64,000 bases of DNA from Rotaria socialis. Its lineage: Eukaryota > Rotifera > Eurotatoria > Philodinida > Philodinidae. A program made the translations under genes and the position numbers. Under the pieces are notes generated by a model. It did not search any database and was not told where the DNA came from. It saw nothing but the letters and a program-made list of their open reading frames with translations. Shown here one piece after another: positions 9,484 through 21,698 of this stretch (positions are counted from its first letter, which is position 1; the number at the start of each line of letters is the position of its first letter). The DNA lies in NCBI GenBank assembly GCA_905331475.1, contig CAJNYU010004277.1, forward strand, positions 62,001 through 126,000. Direction: 5' to 3'.

Positions 9484-11224
9484 GTGATCATGCAAAGGTG
9501 TACTTCTTCGTTGATTGGGTGAATACTTACAGAGAGGCAAAGAAGAAGCATAATCCAAATGTATATCGCGAAAATCGTGATAATGCAACTCCTGTTTCTG
9601 AAGCTACTGTCACTACTGAGCAGTCTGTTGCAACTCACTTCCCCGATGAGGAGTCAGCCACAACTGCTGCTACTGCTGCTGCTGCTACAACAACAATGCC
9701 TAATAATTTATTTCTAGGTGCAGTTGCAGATTTTTTAAGTAAATCAAAAAAATACAATTATACTGATCAAGCTGAAAACTATGCTGCCACAGGTTTATAG
9801 ACAATATTGAAATCTATAAAGAGTTTAGAGGTAAACAAAAAAGGAGATAGTATTGTAAGTTAATCCTAACTTATTTCTTTTTTTTAGAATTATGAGGAGC
9901 TTGAACAAAAATTACTAACATCCAAAAATCGAAAGGAATTTGTGAGAATTCATTTAGCGAACAGCGAAAAAGCGGTATGTTTGTTTTCTTTTCAACTAAT
10001 TTTTACATAGTGCGTGGATTAGTAACACTCTTTTACACTAATATCTGGCAAACTTGTCTGTATCAGACGCGTTGTAATAAGGATTTGCGACAAACTTCAG
10101 TCTAAATTAAAGATAAAAACTGTTCAACTCTTTCATTCCAGATGGATCATAGTCAGCGATTTGTGCTGATGCCACATCACTTGCAAGTTATATGTTGCCG
10201 TTGTGATACATATGTATTTCCACGAAAAGATCAATGTTATTCATTTGTATCTCATCGTCCAGATCGTAAAGAAGAAATCAAAAAAACTCACATGTACCAG
10301 CGAATGAGCAAATATTTTACAGTTTTGTTTCATGAGCGCATCACTACGAAACAAGAACGCGCCGCTAGAAAGAAACAAGGCAAACAAGACGAAGAAGTGG
10401 CTATTAAAGAAAAAGAAAAAGGTGTTGATGTAGATATAGGTATTCAAATAACTCATACTATTCGAACTGCTAAAGAAAAGAACGAACATATTCGCATTGT
10501 TTTAGTGTCAGGAGATGCGGATTTTAAGCCTGTCATTCAGTATGCTATTGATAGTGGTGTCCCGATAGAAGTCTGGAGTTGGGAAGGAAGTATTTCGGTA
10601 GTTTACACAGCATTTCTAAAGAAAAAAGAAAGAGAAATTGGAGAAGACATAATTTTTTATTTGGATTATTACCTTTATCAGATTGGTTTTGTAACAGGTG
10701 TTATGCATAAATGGTCAGTGAAATTTTATAAATTTTTTCGACCACCTCCTTATGAAAGTACGAAAGCAGAGCGCGAAACCGTAGACACATTATTTGCCAG
10801 TTTTAGCCATTATACCATAGCTGCACGTCTTCAACTGAAGGATTCTGAACCTGACTTTACAACATCAGATTTTGTTATCCATTGGAGTGCACGTTCGTTT
10901 ACAATTTCTTTTGCTCGCGAATATTTGCGAGAAAGGTTTGAAAAGTTTTTACAGGAAACACCTAACGATGGCTTGGTAAAAAAATTAAATTCATTACATC
11001 GTATAAAAAGAGAATATGTAAAGCAGTGTAGAAAACCTGAGGAAGATGTTAGAGAAACACCTGCATTTGCTACTAAAAAATCTAAGTATGCTGTGCTAGA
11101 GGCAAGTACTGAAGACGAGAGCGACAGTGACGAAGAGGACTGTTTTGAAGACGGAGAAGACGAAACAGAACGAGCTATCAAACATGATCATAATGATAAT
11201 GATAACGTAAATTTTAGAAATTAG
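9484..11224 (+). CDS. NYN/PIN-like domain protein (LabA/DUF88-type putative RNase), 5' end missing
   Basis: Exons as I read them: 9484-9792, 9829-9854, 9888-9974 and 10142-11224. The first follows a polypyrimidine acceptor (CTTGTTTTTTAG), so at least one upstream exon is unplaced. Near the N-terminus, VYFFVDWVN is the typical first strand of a NYN domain with its acidic residue. Later KGVDVDIGI and VLVSGDADFKPVI give the second and third acidic clusters, followed by a strand ending in VEVW-like IEVWSW. Together these are the conserved core of NYN/PIN metal-dependent ribonuclease folds. A long insert rich in Thr/Ala lies between the first strand and the rest. The C-terminus is acidic (EDESDSDEEDCFEDGEDE), as in many nucleic-acid-associated proteins. 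A TAG at 9798-9800 is in frame with the first exon, but a 36 nt GT-AG intron removes it. RNase function is inferred from the fold only; the target is unknown. Alternatively the gene is a decaying copy. Confidence 0.7.
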
Positions 11225-13515
11225 TGAATTTCATTTAACAGAATATCTTAGATATTGCTCTAACTTTTGTATTCATTTTTTTTTATTGTTTTATACTTTG
11301 ACAATCCTTGTAACACGATAATCTTGAAAATAAAATTGAATAAATCAAAACATTTCCTTCTGATAGTTTGATTCATGAGCAAAATGGATAAAACTAGATG
11401 TGACCCGTCCTGTCGAAGAAAGACACAGACGAGCCTGGATTTCCACAGACCTTCTGTGCATTATCAAAATCCTCAAGATGATTGCTAGAGAATGCTCTCA
11501 CATCGTGCATTTTTTATCTTTTTCTCACCATCTTGTGGACTTGTTGCAACTTCATTCTAATGTGTTATTCAATCTTGTGAAGAAACTTTTCTAACTGCGT
11601 TATAATAATAACGTGAAAAAAGTCACAGACATAATCTATTAAAATTCAAGTTGCAAATCAAACAATCATGATGTCCCGCTTGTAGAAGTGAAAATGAATC
11701 CATGAGAATACAATTTTTCGTTCTTAATTTGTGTTTTTGAACTTCTTTGGCTGATAACTTTAGGTAATATTAACAATTCAAAACTGAATTAATATCAATG
11801 ATATATGAATACTCAAACCTTAGCTATTTCGCATTGACCGTTGTTTCTTGTGATACTGAAGACACAATATTCAATTTTTGTTACTTGTTTTTTTTTATTT
11901 ATTTCGTATGGGTTTTAATATATGCATGTTGTTCAAAATAAAGTTTGGAAAAATGTGTTTAGATAGGATACGAAAAATTGATCGAAGATAAAAGGAAGAG
12001 CAGAACACAATAATCAAATTAACCAAAAGAAGAAAGAAAACGAAAAAAGATATAGATAAAGCAATCAATATTAGTCGTAACAATCAAAGCAAAGATCAAT
12101 GAAAAAAGGCTGTTGAAAACGAAAAATTTACAGGAGTGTGTACAGAACAGTAGTACACACACAAAATAAAGTGAGTAAACAAAGTATATGCATAGTTCGA
12201 AAAGAAAACAAACGCACACACACAGATAGAATAGTGCCAATCATGATGGTCAAGATCCAAACAAAAACAGAAATGTGCTCATTTGGAAGCTCAATTTAGC
12301 TTGTCTCTGACATTTGATATTTTAACTGATCCATTAAATTATAAATCTAAAGAATTCTAATTTTTTTTTGTTATCTCTTAGCCTTTTTCCTCAACTCATC
12401 CTCATGCTTTTTTTTCTTTTTAAAGCTTATTGTTGACAGAAAGAAGAGAACAGAAAAACAAACATATAGATAACACACTCATAAATATATCACTCGGCCA
12501 AAGAAAAAAAAGAAAAAAATAAGAAGAAATACAAAGTATGTAAACAAGAACCCAAAAGGAAGAAGACGAACCAAACATATAAGTATGTTATCGTATTTTT
12601 TATCATTGATAAAAGATACTGTCGGTATAGAATTTTTTTTCTTTCCGTACAGCTAGATGCTGTTACTTAGCTAGAAATTAATTTCTGGTCGAGTTCATTA
12701 CAGGATACTAACAAAAATTTGTTGAATTTTTTTTTTTGAAAATAGAAATAAACAGTAATGAAGATAGTGCATAAACCATCAATTAAATAAGTAAAAGATT
12801 TATCACATTAAAAAGCAGCAGCAACAAGACAAATGAAAACGAAAGTGAACACACATACTACTTGTCATAAAAAGAAAAACACAAAGCACAAAAAAAAACA
12901 GTGTTAACAAACAAAAAGAAGGAACTATTAAATTTTGCTTTTACACATGGAACAAACAAAAACAATGCTTAAGGTGCACGTCATAGCAACATATTTTATG
13001 TTTGAGCTTTGAGTTCACACAAAACTGTGTCGACGTTGCGATTTAAATAAAAAGAACAAGATCATAAAAACTATTTTAGTTCAACAGGGGAAGAAACAGC
13101 GTAGACATAATAGTAATAATTCTATTCTCATTTGAATTCTTGGCTAGTTTTCAATTAAAACTTCCATTATACTTGATCATTAACTAATAATATCCGATTA
13201 TCTCCTAAATGAAACCAAACAAATAAATGATTATTTATTGAAAAATTCGTTTAAAATAAAACTAGTGTGCAAATATTCGATTCTAATTAATGGTTCTGTT
13301 TAGGCATGCAACGGTGATAGTGCACGAACAAATCATACTGTCTATCGTATAAGCAGCTTTTCTACTAATCGAACTGCTCCGATTTAGATTCATAATGAAT
13401 ATGAAATAAAATTTTGATAGTCTTAGTTTGTCAGCGATATTTACACTCAAAGAAAATAGTTCAGTTTTATTGAAAAAAACAGAGCCAAAGGATTTTTGAA
13501 GTTAAGACATCTGAA
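11225..13515. other. intergenic
   Basis: AT-rich region between the plus-strand nuclease-like gene and the 3' end of the minus-strand gene at 13516. AATAAA-like signals near 11328-11342 fit polyadenylation of the upstream gene. I saw no further exons, repeats or RNA genes. Confidence 0.4.
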
Positions 13516-16500
13516 TCAATGTAACATTGGTTTACATAGTGTACCTTGTTCATAGTGATCAACGGTATCTGTCCATTTCATTGCTAAATAAGCAGTTAAA
13601 TCATCGAGATTAAAACGATCTGTTTGAGCATTTCGTCGTTGTTGGCTATAAACAAGTTGTAACGCATTAGACATAATATCTGATGATGATTGCTGACGTA
13701 TTTGAGGATGTAAATTTGTTGAATTTTTATAATCGTCATCATCGATATCCATAGTATTTTGTTCGAGTTTCGTATCTATTAACAATGATGATGACGATGA
13801 TGCTGGTATTGGTTGAAAATAAGCTGGATGTGATGGTATTAAATGTGATGCATGTGATGGATAAAAATAAGGTGATGGGTACATAGGTGGTGCTGTATAA
13901 ACTGTTGGAATAGGAGCAGCTGATTGCTGTTGTTGTTCGAGATCTATTGGAGATTTTTTAACTGTTGACGACGGGTAATAAAATGAACCTGTTGGAGTTG
14001 CATAGACAAGTAATGGTTCTTGAACTTGATCCGATAATGTTTCATTTGTAGTATCATCCGAGTCAGCTTCATTTGCTGTTGCAGTTGTTGCATATGTCGT
14101 CGGCAGATAAACATATTGAGATTGAGATTGCATATACTGTGCACGTAGTAAATTCATGTAGGCTACATGTTGAGAATAATTGGCTAAACGTTGATTATAT
14201 TGTAAAAGAAGAAGAGGATCTATATACGACGTTTGTGGCATAGGCTGTGCTGGATAAGCACGTTGCTGATGAGGACGAATGTCCGAACCTGAATAAAATT
14301 GTGGTGAACGATTATTTCGTTGTTGAAATTTTCGATTCGACTTTTGTGTTAGAGAATCATTTAATGTATCATTCAACTGGTTAGGCTGATCCGATGATGA
14401 CGATATTGATGTATTTGTTGCATCGACATCAACTTTGGTTGTTATCGCTTGATTATTATTATCCTCGTCGGATGATTTATTCAATGTTGTTGAGTCAATG
14501 TCGAAACCAAATGAAACATCATTCAATTCAATATCAATGGATTTGTTAAGAAAAATAACAGGCGGTTGTTTTGATTGTCGTTTTAATAATGACGACAAAG
14601 ACGATGATGATGAGCGAGATGATAGTTGTTGTGGCTTTTCAGTAGTAGAATTTACATTGGGAGATGAAGATGATGGTTCTTCGGATCGGAGAGGCACGTT
14701 ACGTACAGGTTCAGAAGGAATTTGATTGTTCACTTCTTCTTTTTTTATAGGAGAAATATTAGGTTTATTATTTGAAAGATTATTGCCTGCTATCGGACGT
14801 GTAAAGCCATTTTTCATGCTTGATGGAATACGTCGTTTTTCATTGGTTTTCACAGATGTTGATGACGGAAGAAAATGCGTTGCACGTGCAGATACATTAT
14901 TATCTTGGCGACGTTCTTTTATTAAACGACGACGATTTTTTACAGTTACAAATGGTTCCGATATGATTTCACTGTTCAAAGTATTTGCTATTGACGATGA
15001 TAAATTATATAAATCGATATCATCAGTGTTCAAAGATGTAGTACGAGTTTGTTCAAACGAATTCGATAACGAAGAAGATGGATCATTCTAGTTAAATAGA
15101 AGAGAGAAAAAATTATAATAAAACTATTATCTAAAGTCAATAGAAATCTCAAATAAATTTGTCATTCATGTCTCGAGCAATTCGCAGTCAAATCTTCTAT
15201 TCAGATTATTTATATAGATTCGACATCGATATAAGATTTATTAGGATAGATGAAACTTACAATTATTTTCGTAGAATTTACATCGATTGTATTTAAATGA
15301 AATTCATTATTAGTATCAGTAGATATATTTTTATCTTTTAACGGCTGATTTGTAATATCACTAATTGAATGTATTTTTGTTTGATTATCTTCATTAATAA
15401 AATTAATTGATTGACTATTTTGATCAATTGTTGTTGAATAATCTGATGTTTTATTTTCATTATTATTTGTTGATGATATAGTTTCGTGTAGACTATTTAT
15501 GGATTTACGAGATTTTTTTCGAGACAACGTTTTATTACTATTTGGATCATTTAGAGCATTTATTTTTGAAGATAATCTAGGTTTATTCGTATCTGTTGGA
15601 CGTAAAGGAATTGAATTTTGTCGTTGTTTCGATGAATCTCCATCGATAAACATAACAAGCTCATCGACATCAAGATCACCACGATGTCCTGGAATTAATT
15701 CTGTTCTTATAATATCTTGTTGTTGAGACTATAATCGAAACATTCTATCAAGATAAGGACAACAAATCGCATCTTACTTGTTTTCGTTTTTTTGCTGTTG
15801 CCCGAGTTTGATTTTGACGTGTATTATTAGTACGTGATGAATTCGAATGTTGTTGTTGCTGTTCACTGCGTTCAATAAGATTTCTAAAAGACAAAAATAA
15901 AACGATAGGAAATATTGCCGTGATAGCTTTTTTTAGAGTTTTTTTTTACCGATTTTGATGACTAGACGATGAAGTATTCGTTTGGCTGTTAGATGATAGT
16001 TGCGAAGAAGATTTATATGGGAAAAGTATTGTATTATGATTGGTAGTTGGATTTAATTTATTCCCATTTCCATTCAAATCTGTCGTATTGAAAAAAATTA
16101 ATAAATTTGTTTTTTGTTGAATCATTGAGTCAGCCGACTTTTCCTCGTCTCGACAAAGCATTGAAGTACGTTTTATGGATGTGAACAAAGGAAAACACCT
16201 ATCCGCATCCACCCAAACTCAATCTCAAATCGGTAAGATATTATTACGCTTTATGTCTAATCGACAAAAATTTTCAGACACAATCTTTGAAAAATACGAT
16301 TGAATTTTGAAAATTTTTATTCGTCAAAATTAGGAGTGGCAGTTTAACTTTAAATTGACTGTAGAGTGCAGAGTTTAAAGCAACGGCTAAATGCTTATTT
16401 TCGGCGTTTTATCTGTTGTAGAGAGTCTCACAAGCATGCATAAATATGTCAATACAATAAAAAGTATTAAAAAGAACCGTTTAAAGGCGGCTTTAAACAA

Positions 16501-18917
16501 CTTTAAACTTTACGGTTAAAGTTAAGTTAAAGTGCCACCCCTAGTCAAAATCTTACCGTTATTTGTAATATAAACAAGATTTCCAGATAGTTTATAATAT
16601 GAAAACATTATTGACAAATAAAATCATTCATTTTTTACAAATTCAGTATTCTGAATCAGCTGTAGCATGCAATGATGATTGTGTGTGCACGTACCGACAG
16701 ATTTTTTCAAAAAGATACGCACGTGAAGAAAATGGGTCATGATTATGCTAGTGAATTGATAATCATATTGAAAAATGAGATAAGAGCGAAAGAAAGGCAG
16801 GTCTATTATTCGGTCGACTGATTGGTAGTTATGAAGAAGAGAAGGAAAAAAAGAAGAAGCGACGGTAATAGTGTGAACGGTTTTTTGTATACTTATCCGA
16901 TGTTACATTTTTTTTTCGTTGATTCGCTCTTTTTCTTTTCTTTTATCTTTAATATCAGTTTTGATGATATAAAAACACAAGCACGACTCAACTTTCAATA
17001 CTCACGTACATATATAAGTACCTCATCGTATTCAAGCATTTCACAATCATCTCTAATTGTTTTTCTCCACTCAATTTATCCATAGAATGATGACGAAGAA
17101 GAAAAAAGTCAACGTTTTGTCTCTCATCAATCTTTAAAAGGAAGAAGAAACAACTTACCATCATTATGCGTTTGTTTCATACGAGGTACTTGTAAATGAG
17201 GCTTCTCAGTATTACTAATTTGATTCATATTCATTTGTTTTAAAAGATAATGATTTTGTTCGTCTATATAAAATAATAAGATTAGATTTCTTTCTTTTTT
17301 CTATATGTAAAAAGCAGAGAATTTATTAATTACTTGAATATGGATATTGGATATCACTTGTTTTATTCAACTATAACGATAGAAAAAGAAAATGAAATGA
17401 TTCAAATTCAATAGAAATACGACGCTTTTGTTTGGTTACTTACTGATTTCATTGATGTATCTATATTATGAGACGACGACATTGAAAGTGGATTATTTGA
17501 TAATGTTGAATTATTATAATGTTCTTCGTCAGATTCTTCATCATTATCTGTACCAGAATTAGTACGTATACTTCCACTATTATCTGATGACGATTTTGTT
17601 GTTACAGAAGAACCATGAGAATTATAACCATTATTGGATAGATATTTACTGCGTTCATAGTGAATGTTTGTTGTTGATTGTGTACCATAAGTTTGTGAAT
17701 GATTTTTATTTAATAGAATAGTCGATTCTGTTAATGGCTTTTTTGTTTGTTCAATTACTTGTTCATCCTCGTTATTATCATCGTCGTTGACTAATTTTTC
17801 ATAGGGTATATTTGTTTTCGTATTTTCTCCATGACTTTTATTTGATGTTGACGTATCTGATGTTGAACAATCAGATGACGATGGCGATAATGAACGTTGT
17901 TTATTAGTATTTTCATTATCATTTGGAAAATAATTTATAACAGCTTGTTCATGAGATTTTGTACTAGTTTTCATTGTAGATTTAGATTGATGATGATGGT
18001 GATGATCTGGGTTTTTATTAAGCTCAAGCAATATTCCAGCACTTTGAGCGATGCCGTGTTGAATGGATTCACTTGTATCACCAAATGGAGGTGACCTCGT
18101 TCGATTTTTGTTATTACTGTTTTTACTTGTAGAGACTGGAGCAAACGTCTAAACAAGAATTGGATGTGCGAAAGGAAAGAAAAGAAAAGAAACGGGCACA
18201 TCATCGTTGCTCGCCATTTTGTGCCTTGGTAACATACAGCATGCTGTCACAGATATATGCATATACACACACACACACCTATCAACGTATCTCTATTACA
18301 AGAGAAACGCATACTCAGAGAGACAATCACAATAAGGCACATTACTTTCTCCCATGCAAACACATAAGGACAAAGTTCATGCACATAAATTTCATGCTTT
18401 TTTATATAGAATACTGTGGATAAAAACAGAAAAAAAAAGTTTCTATTGAATATTTACCTTTTTATAATCTTCAACATTAATATTGATTAATATTGGTTCC
18501 GACTGTTGATTTGACGAAGAATTACAGTCAGCATTAAAACGATTTTGATCATAATAATTTCCTTGCATTAATTCATGAGAATTAATTTGATGTGATAGAC
18601 ATTGTCGTGTCGTATTTTTCACGTATGAATTATCATTGTTTATTCTAAAGAGCAAAGAAAAATGATAATTATTATGATAAATTAGTAAATAATTGAATCA
18701 CAAACTTTTTTGATAAGGAATGTTTCGGTTGTAAATCGTGTATTTCATCATATGCTTGATTGTTCGCTATTTCGGTTTCGTTTTTTTGCTGGCGTTTAAT
18801 AATTAACGGTGATGTTATTCGACTATTTAACGTTGATAATTTATTACTAGTAGAATTAATTTGTTCATCATTATCATCATTATGATTTACTGCTGATTGT
18901 AAAGGCAGATTGGACAT
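13516..18917 (-). CDS. unrecognised Ser/Asn/Gln-rich protein, nine exons, about 1173 residues
   Basis: Exons in gene order: 18917-18706, 18644-18458, 18148-17444, 17370-17334, 17263-17159, 16079-15950, 15883-15778, 15728-15261 and 15087-13516. All have GT-AG borders, the phases agree, and the total is 3522 nt. The start ATG is the first in exon 1 (MSNLPLQSA). The product is largely low complexity: His run in exon 3, Ser/Asp/Asn tracts, and Gln/Tyr/Pro-rich segments near the C-terminus. Three less degenerate blocks look like the functional parts: an IPGHRGDLDVDELVMFID segment at the start of exon 8, a basic FVTVKNRRRLIKERR segment early in exon 9, and the tail KWTDTVDHYEQGTLC. The basic block could be a nuclear localisation signal. 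I do not recognise the family. The intron between exons 5 and 6 contains a hAT-type MITE. Confidence 0.75.
16331..16543. mobile_element. hAT-type MITE with 8 bp target duplication
   Basis: The terminal inverted repeats start TAGGAGTGGCAGTTTAACTT on the left and TAGGGGTGGCACTTTAACTT on the right (read inverted). Both ends are flanked by the identical 8 bp GTCAAAAT at 16323-16330 and 16544-16551. An 8 bp duplication with TAGGGGTGGCA-like ends is characteristic of hAT superfamily elements. The 213 bp interior has TTTAAA-rich internal inverted repeats and no coding potential. It sits within an intron of the minus-strand gene at 13516-18917. Confidence 0.88.
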
Positions 18918-18976
18918 AATGATGATTTGATGATTTTCTTTTAATTATTGATTTCACCAGAAATCAATTTGTTAAT

Positions 18977-18978
<2 letters not shown>

Positions 18979-19010
<32 letters not shown>
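18979..19010. repeat. (AT)n microsatellite
   Basis: About 16 uninterrupted AT units just upstream of the start codon of the minus-strand gene, in the place where its promoter or 5' UTR would be. Confidence 0.95.
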
Positions 19011-19015
<5 letters not shown>

Positions 19016-19017
19016 AG

Positions 19018-19164
19018 GCTTTGCTTCTTTCAATAGACGAATTTAATCTTTTGCTTGTTCGAATTCGAGATAATATTCCTCATGAAATATATCTAAGCGA
19101 ACAAAAAGAAACTATAGAACTACTCCGAAAAATACTTCTTATACAAAACAGAAACGAAGACTAA
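19018..19164 (+). pseudogene. isolated exon-like open segment (possible gene remnant)
   Basis: After TTCAATAG at 19010-19017, which could act as a splice acceptor, 48 codons stay open to TAA at 19162. The translation is amphipathic and uncharacteristic of random AT-rich DNA, with segments such as LLVRIRDNIPHEIYLSEQ and TIELLRKILL. No upstream exon is possible on this strand without crossing the microsatellite and the divergent gene. It is therefore either a remnant exon or chance. I do not recognise the family. Confidence 0.25.
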
Positions 19165-21399
19165 AATTTAATAATTCTGTAAGTACATTGAAAGAATCAT
19201 TCATTTTCATTATTTAAATGCATTCATGTTACATTGTATACACAATCATCATTCACTACAGCAGCCATCAATCAAGTTTAACTTCCTCATAGCAAAAATC
19301 ATAGGAAGCGCTACTATCAACATTAATACAATTTCAAAGATAAATACTTTTTTCTAATATGAAATAAATCATTTTCTAGTTAAATATTAGTTAGAAAAAT
19401 ATTGCTTAATTTGAATTTAAAAAAAATCGTATATAGTGACATCTGTGGATAGCTGTGTAAAAACTTACGGGACTTTAGTAACCAAGTTATTCATAATATA
19501 ATACATTATCAATCAGGACGAAAATCTATATATTTAGTCATTTCTTAAAATAATAGAAATATAAGACAAGCAATAATTTTTTACACAATATTTATCTGTA
19601 AAAAAAAGAATACCTATCTTAAAAAAGTGAAATTCGAGTAGTGTTGTTCAAGAGTCCAGAAAATTTAGTGTCGATAATTACACTTTTATGAATAAGATAT
19701 TTGAGAAACTATTCTTATTATTGTCATGAATAAATGACGCTAAAAATCTATAGAAGCATAGAAACTCACTTATAAAACTATATGAATACGAAGTCTTTCT
19801 TGTCAATAGGATAATCAGTAGAAATATAAATCACGGGTCACATTAAAATGTGCTGCTACATGAAAATATCAACTTCCTAGAAAATAAAATCTTCTTCACA
19901 GAGGCACCCTTGAAGATTTATAATCGATACTAATCTTATCGTTTACCCAAACTATATTGAGCCACACTATATATTCGTCGTAATTAGAAGGCTTCCTGAC
20001 ATGCTATTGTTGTTCTATTAGCCATTAAGGCATTGTACATGTCAATACACTACAAAAAGTAGGTATATTGGAGAACGTATGCCTAGAGGAAGAACCTTTC
20101 AGGTTTCTCATCGCGTACTTACCAAATGCAAATAAAATTCCGTTGAATGTCTGTTTAAAATCGTGCAGTGTTTGTAGAGTGTACGTTCTCAAGTGTTGAG
20201 TGTAAGGGAAGTTTTTAATTTTTTTGGGAGAGATTTTTAACTTACCCGGAAAAAGTTAAATGTATTTGTAGAACACATAAGAACAATAAATCAGCTAACA
20301 ACTATGTTTTCGTAACTTCTATTTAAATGTGGTACTAAAAATAATGTATTGATATTTGAATTTTGGATCAGGTGCAAGTAAATGTTCTAACCAAATACTT
20401 TTCATCAATACGGTTTTAATTTACTCCACCGCTGATATTTTATTGTGGTTTTATTCTCTTGTTTTGCTGTATGCAAATATATGTCTTGACAAGCGCATTA
20501 AGTGAAGTAAAAATAGTAAAAAAGATAACAACATTAGATTCATCAAGGTTATATTTAAGATGGAGAAATTTTCGAATAACTTCTTTTTGTGAGTCTACTA
20601 TTTACTTTTATCACTTTTTTCTTCGGCAAATGAAAATCATTTTATGTTAATATTTGATTATTTACTTTCTATGATGAAATGCCTATCTTACACTAGATTC
20701 TTCTCAAGTCTTCATCTGTTGTAAACACTGCTCTTTGTCTGAATGTCATTTTATCATATCTATCGCAAGGATAAAATACAATTATCCTGTATTTTGTTTG
20801 TTTTTGTTTTTTCCCGCTTAATACAATTGAATAAAATACATAGCGCGAATAATTATTACGAAAACATTATTAGTAATGAGCATGGAATTCTAGTATATCG
20901 AAGTCTTCTCGCACTATAAGAGATGTTTTCATTAACTATGATGTGTAGGATGTTACATAAAGAAGGCGTGTTTTAAGATCTATGACATCGTAAGTAATTA
21001 AGTGAATGAGTTCCGATCATTTCTACATGCCATGAACATATTTATGGTGAACGTCTTATTTTCATCACTGGATGTATGGCAAGCGAACACTTATTGAACA
21101 TCATCAACAAAACGTCTTGTCTATTATGTTCAACACTTATCATTCTAAACGATTAGATTGCGGTTAATCCATAAGAGCAATATCTCCAAACTTTGTTGGA
21201 ATAATAAAAACCGCGTAAATTTTAAAATCGTCCTCATTAACATTTTTCTATTTTAACAATTGTTGTTCAATTCACAAATAAACTGAAATGTTAGTGAATA
21301 AATTAAAAGAAACTCGTCAAGGTGACACTCGAAAAAAGTTTGAACTGATTTGTCTTTATAAGTCGAATTATGATTGTTCTTTTTTTGAATTTACAACAC
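19165..21399. other. intergenic, nothing recognisable
   Basis: About 2.2 kb of AT-rich sequence with stops in every frame, no strong splice-bounded open segments and no inverted repeats that I could detect by eye. Confidence 0.35.
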
Positions 21400-21698
21400 C
21401 CCAGGTCGAACATTCTGGCCGCCGGATCCCCTAGGATACTCCAGGAAGTATGCGGGAAAGTCACCATATCCTGCAGGGAAACACGGGAAATCACTGGAAA
21501 ATGGAAGCAGTATTCTGGTCAAAAATACGGCCGGACTTTTCCGGTGGATTCCTGCCAAGTTCCGGTGCTTTCCGGCAGGAATTGACCGGAAATCACCGGA
21601 AAAAAAATGCGAATATTTTCCAACCGGAATGCTGCTTCCACAAAATCAACGGAACTAACCGGAACCGGCCGTTTCCAGTCCGGACAGTTCGACCTGGG
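21400..21698. mobile_element. CCCAGGTCGA-ended palindromic element, TTCCGG type
   Basis: The left end is CCCAGGTCGAAC, the right end GTTCGACCTGGG. The interior is GC-richer than its surroundings and is packed with CCGGAA/TTCCGG, CACCGGAAA and TCCGGTG units in both orientations. A possible 5 bp duplication (ACAAC) lies at 21393-21397 and directly after the right end. Small open frames across it are artefacts of the repeat. The ends match the elements at 4387-4646 and 25652-25952. Confidence 0.75.

Noticed and set aside
9798..9800. In-frame TAG taken as a premature stop or recoded codon in the nuclease-like gene
   Set aside because: A phase-consistent 36 nt GT-AG intron removes it, and the same gene clearly needs another intron of 33 nt.
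10831..11181. 116-codon minus-strand frame rich in Ser
   Set aside because: It is antisense to the well-supported nuclease-like exon; the Ser tract is the complement of the acidic tail.
14498..15091. Plus-strand open frames of 75 and 121 codons
   Set aside because: They lie antisense to the last exon of the minus-strand gene with consistent exon phases and have no independent features.
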